Source: Reticulitermes speratus
Taxonomy: Eukaryota > Arthropoda > Insecta > Blattodea > Rhinotermitidae
NCBI GenBank assembly: GCA_021186555.1
Contig: JAJKFL010000011.1
Span: 399,001 to 463,000 of the forward strand
DNA length: 64,000 nt
Direction of reading: 5' to 3'
Positions 58,121 through 64,000 of the stretch are shown here, one piece after another. The notes beneath the pieces were generated by a model that was not told the origin of the DNA, searched no databases, and worked only from the letters and a program-made list of their open reading frames with translations. The first letter of the stretch is position 1. The number at the start of each line of letters is the position of its first letter. Both the position numbers and the translations under genes were made by a program.

Positions 58121-61114
58121 ACGTGTACTATTCTAATGAGTCAACCATAAAAATTGGAGAAACGTATACATACATACACCACCCTTATATGGACCTGTAT
58201 GATTGCATATAGAATTAGGGTTGATGTTTTAAACTTGGTAATTAATTTTTATGTAACGCTTGGTCGTGCTGGCGGTGGGTTTCAGGCGTTTGTTACGTAA
58301 TTCTCGCGTGGTTATTTACTGATAGGGCCATACCATAAGCTGCCATCGGATAACTGTTAGAGACAATTTATCAAAATCTCTCTTTAGTTACATATGGGAT
58401 ATTGGGACTCGAACAGGAATTAAGCTTTAAAGAGCTTTCCGTTTCAGTTCGGTCACCGTGCTTAAGCTGGCTCTTAAAACTGCAAACTTGCACTTCTCAC
58501 ACAGTTATATTCAGTACAGATATACTCGTCTGCTACGACGGATAACTGTTCAATATTCACAAGTAATTAGTAATTAACAAAAAAATGGTAATTACAATAC
58601 AAACAGTTATGTACATGAGCAACAACTAGTTGAACACTAATTAGCAGGTGCTCGAAGTGGCTTGGTAACCATATCAGTTACGGTGGTTGCTTCCTATTAA
58701 CTCAATTCAAAATTCATTTCACAGTTTCTACCCCCAGTTTCCCGAAAGCTTTAATTTACCGAAATGTCCGACATCAAGAGGCCTTGGGTGTCACCTCAAT
58801 AACTACCTGGACAGAGCCGGAGAAAACATTGCAAATGGCGTGGGCTTCACTGAAAAATCACGACACAACATCAAACCAGACAGAGCATAAGTCTAGACCG
58901 GAGATGCAAAAACGGGAAAATGATTAAGTTTCAAACAACTCATCTGCTTTTATCCTTACAGTCTAATCAGGAATGAAACCCAAGTATCAGTTTTACCAAC
59001 GTTAAAGCAAGGTACGTTCTATAGACATCACTGACAAAATCAAAGTGTACCAACCTTGTAAACTCAAAATTGTTAATGAAGTGAAAATAAAACTTGTAGA
59101 CTTATTAAATCACTACATTTATGTTTTCTAAACAATTCTCCGTGAAGATGACCTTATAAAAGGTCGAAACATGCTGCAATTTTACAGTTTACATGTCCGT
59201 TGTTCTTCTTTATGGTTTATTCCAATACAGTGTGTTTCTATATGTATATGAGGCAATACGATGTTTATGGGGCTCCGCAGACACGCATTAACATATTTCG
59301 TAATTCTGATTTCAGTTGGAGTGGGTGTTGGTACAAATACTTACCAAAGCAGGTTTTTAAAGCTCACGAGTCAGAGAAGTCCCTAAAACGAAGTGCAATA
59401 TAAAGAAGACAGTGAGAAGTATATTCGTGTGCACGTGACAGTGCCAATTTGCGAGACAATAAAACGAAATGTCAAAGGTCACAAAATTCATGTTCTAAAC
59501 CAGGCCAAAGGATTTCCCGGCCCTGTTGTCTATGCAATAAGGCTTGGAGGGGACAGATAAGGGGAACGAATACACACACAAACTAGCGAGGGAATGTATG
59601 CATTTTAGGCGTTCTTTACGTCAAAGAGGGACAATCTAAGCGGGGTAGGCAAACTGCGTCGCTAGTGAAAAATGTTCAAAAATTCTAACGTAAATTTCTT
59701 GCAGCGAAGCTAATATAGAACACCCCGCCCCCCTCACCAAATAATGTTCAACCTATCCGTATTCGTGCCACTACGTACGGTGACGAGAGTTGTTAGAGCG
59801 ATGTGCTAGTACTGCGGTGAGCTAAACTGTTGCGACATGACTTGAATCAATCCTTCAGGCGCTGGCTACAAGTTGTACAAAGCGACGATTAGACCAGTAC
59901 GTCCAACTGTCCTGCGACTGTGGTCCGTCTGTCTGCATGGAATACCACGACTTTCGGTTTTCGTAAAATTTCATATTTCGGATTTCTATAAAAATCTGTT
60001 TACACACTGCGATGTTTCTTCAAATCGAATAAAAATTACAGCTAATTTACGTGAAGACCTACGTATATTTACGCTGTCCCGCTGGGGTGGTGACAGTTGT
60101 AATCGATTGTTCACTGTGAGGTACGCACTGAGATCGAAATGAAAATTCAGGATATCAATACAACAACCAAGCATGATCTGTATCTCGCCGTCTATGAAAC
60201 GCCGATCATTATTAATTGTAACCTGTGGCAGAGATACGGAAAAAATTTATATAGCCTTTTTCGTAACAAGTGGAAAGGCACATTTCAAATACTCGAGTCT
60301 TAGTGTTTTTCTTAAAACCGACACGACATCGAAATTTAGGGACAATAACACAGCGAAAGCGCGAGATGTATTACAACTCTGCGAATACTTCATAATATAG
60401 TTCCATTACGTAATTTATAATTGATGTTTATTGCCTAATAGCACAGGACCATTGTGCACATTGGCCTGTCGTAAAACCATATATAACGGCACTGCCCTAA
60501 CCAGGCAATATATTATAGTCTGTTGATAGCAAATTTGCAACTGGAGACGTACAGTACATAAACTGGCCTCTTCCCACAAGCGGAAGCGCTTACTCGTGTC
60601 ACAGGCACTACGCCGTCACTCGTCGGCAATTTCTCCAACATTACTGCTATGCGGGCGTTATTTCCGTCTATTAGGAGACGGTTTGTACATTTGACTAAGG
60701 GCACATATTATTAACTCACAGGTGTCGTGGTTGCTCTCAGTGTAGGATAGATGGCCCTGTCAGTTATCCTTGGTATGTACATACTGTCACCTTCAAGTGA
60801 CCATCGGTATGTGACATATGGAGTCAATAGTTAGTTGGCTTCGACATAGATACATTTTCATCTGTGAGACTTCCAGTTACATTCTCAACGCACTCTTTCC
60901 ATTAATGACAGTTTGCACTCGGACTAGACAGACTTTCTTCCATATCTGAATAGCTTCTTGTCAAAGAGTATCTTGGGTAGGGACAGGTATCAGAATTCTT
61001 CATAAAGTCATAAACTCACCATTAGACCCGGACGCATATTCAAGACCCTCGTTGCAGTCGTTTCTGCCTCAGAAGCAAGTACAGCTGTACCGCCCTCTTT
61101 ACAGAGAAGTGGAA
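58121..61114. other. Unassigned non-coding stretch, 3 kb
   Basis: Short frames only (at most 89 codons). CCGTGAAGATGACCTTATAA then AAGGTCGAAACATGC (59140-59175) is an isolated hairpin module. 59940-60120 has features of an old interspersed repeat. No promoter or 5' exon for the minus-strand gene can be supported by eye. Confidence 0.5.
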
Positions 61115-61372
61115 TACTGTCTAGAGCATTTCCGTAATACTGTCTAGAGCGTTTCTGTAATACTGTCTAGAGCGTTTCTGTAATAATGTCTAGAGCGTTT
61201 CTGTAATACTGTCTAGAGCGTTTCTGTAATAATGTCTAGAGCATTTCTGTAATACTGTCTAGAGCATTTCTGTAATACTGTCTAGAGCATTTCTGTAATA
61301 CTGTCTAGAGCGTTTCTGTAATACTGTCTAGAGCGTTTCTGTAATAATGTCTAGAGCATTTCAGTAATACCT
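61115..61372. repeat. 23-bp minisatellite
   Basis: About 11 copies of CTGTCTAGAGCGTTTCTGTA plus ATA, with GCG/GCA and TAC/TAA variants arranged in blocks. Confidence 0.95.
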
Positions 61373-62477
61373 CTTATAAATGTAATCCAGGTATAAAGAT
61401 TTTTAACCGTCCCTTATATTCAGGTTCACAAAATTTCGTTGCATACTAAAGGGGACCTTTCGGGAGAAAAATGTTTAAGGGCAACCCCGAGCGAAGGGGA
61501 AAGGAACAGTTGAAACACACCTGAAGAACACTGGGGGCGGGGTGGGTCAGGTTTGAATTTCAATAGTAGCTGGTTCGTGTGTCCCTATCAGCCCGTACAA
61601 TCCACAACGATACACCAAATATCGTCACCTTATGGTCACATCAGATGATTTACGTGGCTACGACGTTCCTTGCCGCGCTCACAGAAGCCACCATTGAACG
61701 TTATCCTAAGCCTACTTAATGTGCTTGACATATGCATGTATCTACATTTGAGATACATTTCAACATCATCCTGCCATATGCTTAGGCCTTTAATATGGCA
61801 TTTTACTTTAGGTTTGTCGACCGAAATTTTAAATAAATGTATGACCTTTCCCATAACTCGTTCTCCTTATTGTGATCGTCCTGAAAAGATTTATTAAAGA
61901 GCACAATTCCTTGTGCGTCCATTGTGTGACTTTCTGCACCTTTTCGTACATTATATTTTTCAAGTCTAGATATTTTCACCAACATCCAGTTCTCAAAATT
62001 TGCTTAATAAAGAGATGTTTAATTATATACGAATAATGTCTTTAACCCTTTCCTGAGGGATAAGAAGAAACTTCATAAATTACCATAAACAACGCCACAC
62101 AAGTTCGATAATCGAACAAGATACGTGGCGAAGACGAAGCCCAACCTGTCTGTCTCAATTACACTTGTATTTCCAGCGATTTTCACTTGCTGACGTCACA
62201 TGAGATCAGAACTTTATTCTAACGCTATGTTATTACATTTCCAGCAATTTACATGTGAGCAATTTCTACGTTGAAAGCAGTGATTGGATTCATTATTGCC
62301 TGTTTTAAATTGACTCTTCAATATGACTGTACCCTGAGCCTGCTTTATTCCAGCAATTTCCCATTCCGATAAAATACATTGTATTCAAAATTAACTTCTG
62401 TATTTGATCCAGAATCGTTACTATAAATCCGTTTCGGCAGATTCTCATGACGTACATTTGCTTTCAATAGGAAAGCA
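61373..62477. other. Unassigned non-coding stretch
   Basis: AT-rich; no gene, RNA or repeat unit is recognised. Confidence 0.5.
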
Positions 62478-62824
62478 GTCATACAGGCCAGTCATACATG
62501 CCAGTCATACAGGCCAGTCATACAGACAAGTCATACAGGCCAGTCATACAGGCCAGTCATACAGGCCAGTCATACATGCCAGTCATACAGGCCAGTCATA
62601 CAGGCCAGTCATACAGGCCAGTCATACAGACCAGTCATACAGGCCAGTCATACAGGCCAGTCATACAGGCCAGTCATACAGGCCAGTCATACAGACCAGT
62701 CATACAGACCAGTCATACAGACCAGTCATACAGACCAGTCATACAGGCCAGTCATACAGACCAGTCATACAGACCAGTCATACAGGCCAGTCATACATGC
62801 CAGTCATACAGGCCAGTCATACAT
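62478..62824. repeat. 13-bp minisatellite
   Basis: About 26 copies of AGTCATACAGGCC with GGCC, GACC, TGCC and GACA variants. A 13-base period shifts frame each unit but contains no stop, so two plus-strand frames run through it (125 and 153 codons). These are artefacts. Confidence 0.96.
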
Positions 62825-63787
62825 CTAATGTATCTCCGTTCACTGCTGATACTTTCAACAACTAAGCATTTATAATTAAGATTCAACCTTCAGTAAAACA
62901 CACCGTACGTATCTCCATGTCGCCAAAGATAACAGTGACGTCACTGTTAGCAACAAAACTTGATCATCAATATCTTCTGACCGCAACATGGTGTGATGTC
63001 GACTGTCTACCTCGAAGGACGTTCAAACATTCTGCTCCCATTGCACCTATCCTGGAGCCAAGGAAGTCTGTCCACGCTTCTGGTTCTTCTATCTACTGTT
63101 AGGGCTTAGATCTTTCGGCCTGTACCGCTTTCATTCCGTTCGTAACTAAACCTACAGCTCGTGAGTGTGTGTAATTGTCACGTGGCGAGGTTACCAGTCA
63201 CCTGCACAAGAGAAAACTGGAGCAACAAATTTACTCCTTAGGAAGGCTTTCTTCGTCATTCCTAAAGACATCACCCCACAAACACCCAATAGTGTTCTCG
63301 CGGGCTGTTACGTCATATACCATATGACGGTAACATGCACGTAACGGCTTCCAAAACTCCAACTTTTTGACAAATGATGCAAAGTGGTAAATGTTGTAAT
63401 GCTCCTTGACTCTTTCTGAAGTGCCATATACCAATGGATAGAAAAAAAAATACTACCGTCCACAAGTAAGCGTGCACTGCTGTTCCGATAATATGCACTT
63501 TAGAAATTTAAAAAAATTCAAATTTTAAGCCAAGATATAACAGACGACAGAAACACGACATAATTATAAAATACGTTCTTTCTTATATTTCAAGCTACAT
63601 TATTTATGGTACGTAAAGTTTAAAGAACGCCCAACTACAGTCACAGAAACAACTAACACGAAAGTGGGAGTTACCGCAACGTCTGAGGCCTATTGTGCAT
63701 TACACTGTAGAACAGACAAGGGACACTTTGACTAGATATCTTACTTTACGTTACACTAAACTTAATGTGGATCAGTCTGTATCTATC
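62825..63787. other. Unassigned non-coding stretch
   Basis: No supported gene. Small frames of 60 to 67 codons show no coding character. Confidence 0.5.
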
Positions 63788-63868
63788 TTGTTGACTGGTA
63801 ATATCACAACTGATATGTTGACTGGTAATATCACAACTGATATGTTGACTGGTAATATCACAACTGAT
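63788..63868. repeat. 27-bp triplicate
   Basis: Three copies of a 27-bp unit (TTGACTGGTAATATCACAAC plus TGATATG), the last with one change. It is an early-stage tandem repeat. The remaining bases to 64000 show nothing. Confidence 0.95.
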
Positions 63869-64000
63869 AGGCACTTCTTTGTTAGGCGAGATGACAATGC
63901 TATCGAAAACGGAGACACGGTTCAAATCCCATTCATAAATTCACTTGTTGTCCTATCAGTGAATTAGCGTTCTAGACCAGAGCAGGCAGATACACAATTA

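Overview
The window looks like intron-rich, repeat-laden DNA of a large animal genome, most likely an insect. tRNA-derived SINEs with target-site duplications, degenerate APE-type LINEs and a large split gene rule out a bacterium. Phrases in the degenerate repeats (for example 'NVGNHSPND', 'MAQAVSRRPLT', 'RVFGNRVLRGIFGPK') recall interspersed repeats of cockroach- or termite-type genomes. That placement is recollection and inference, not a database result.

Only one host gene can be supported. It lies on the minus strand as two exons. The upstream exon (56968-56270) has a good acceptor, a start codon at 56925-56923 and 218 codons plus 2 nt before a CAG|GTAGGC donor. The downstream exon (17748-17547) has a good acceptor, 67 open codons in the matching phase and a CAG|GTACTG donor. 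They are separated by an apparent 38.5-kb intron (56269-17749). The encoded N-terminal part is Ser/Thr/Gly/His-rich and ends in a conserved-looking block (AADSLRINGAIRQFKQ). I cannot name the protein. The promoter and any 5' non-coding exon lie above 56968 or outside the window, and the later exons are not visible.

The rest is repeats. About twenty separate tandem arrays (units of 5 to 114 bp) fill roughly 16 kb. The main ones are at 1-1229, 3149-4060, 6734-7431, 10081-10505, 12006-12306, 14847-15483, 15867-16541, 21959-22590, 23222-27484, 28024-28363, 28848-30446, 31546-33141, 42135-42418, 43338-44329, 45945-47281, 48238-49037, 61115-61372 and 62478-62824. Long open frames across them are artefacts of stop-free periods.

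Interspersed elements include a decayed minus-strand LINE (34574-41660). A young gag-only LTR retrotransposon (35380-39309) has inserted into it: 529-bp LTRs with 2 differences, a GTAG duplication, an initiator-Met-tRNA primer site, a gag of 440 codons and no pol. There are also two truncated LINE ends, three tRNA-SINE families, a recurrent hairpin-bearing retroposon family, a two-copy element of about 480-520 bp, and a nearly perfect 556-bp palindrome (53779-54334). No rRNA gene, intact tRNA gene or CRISPR array was seen.
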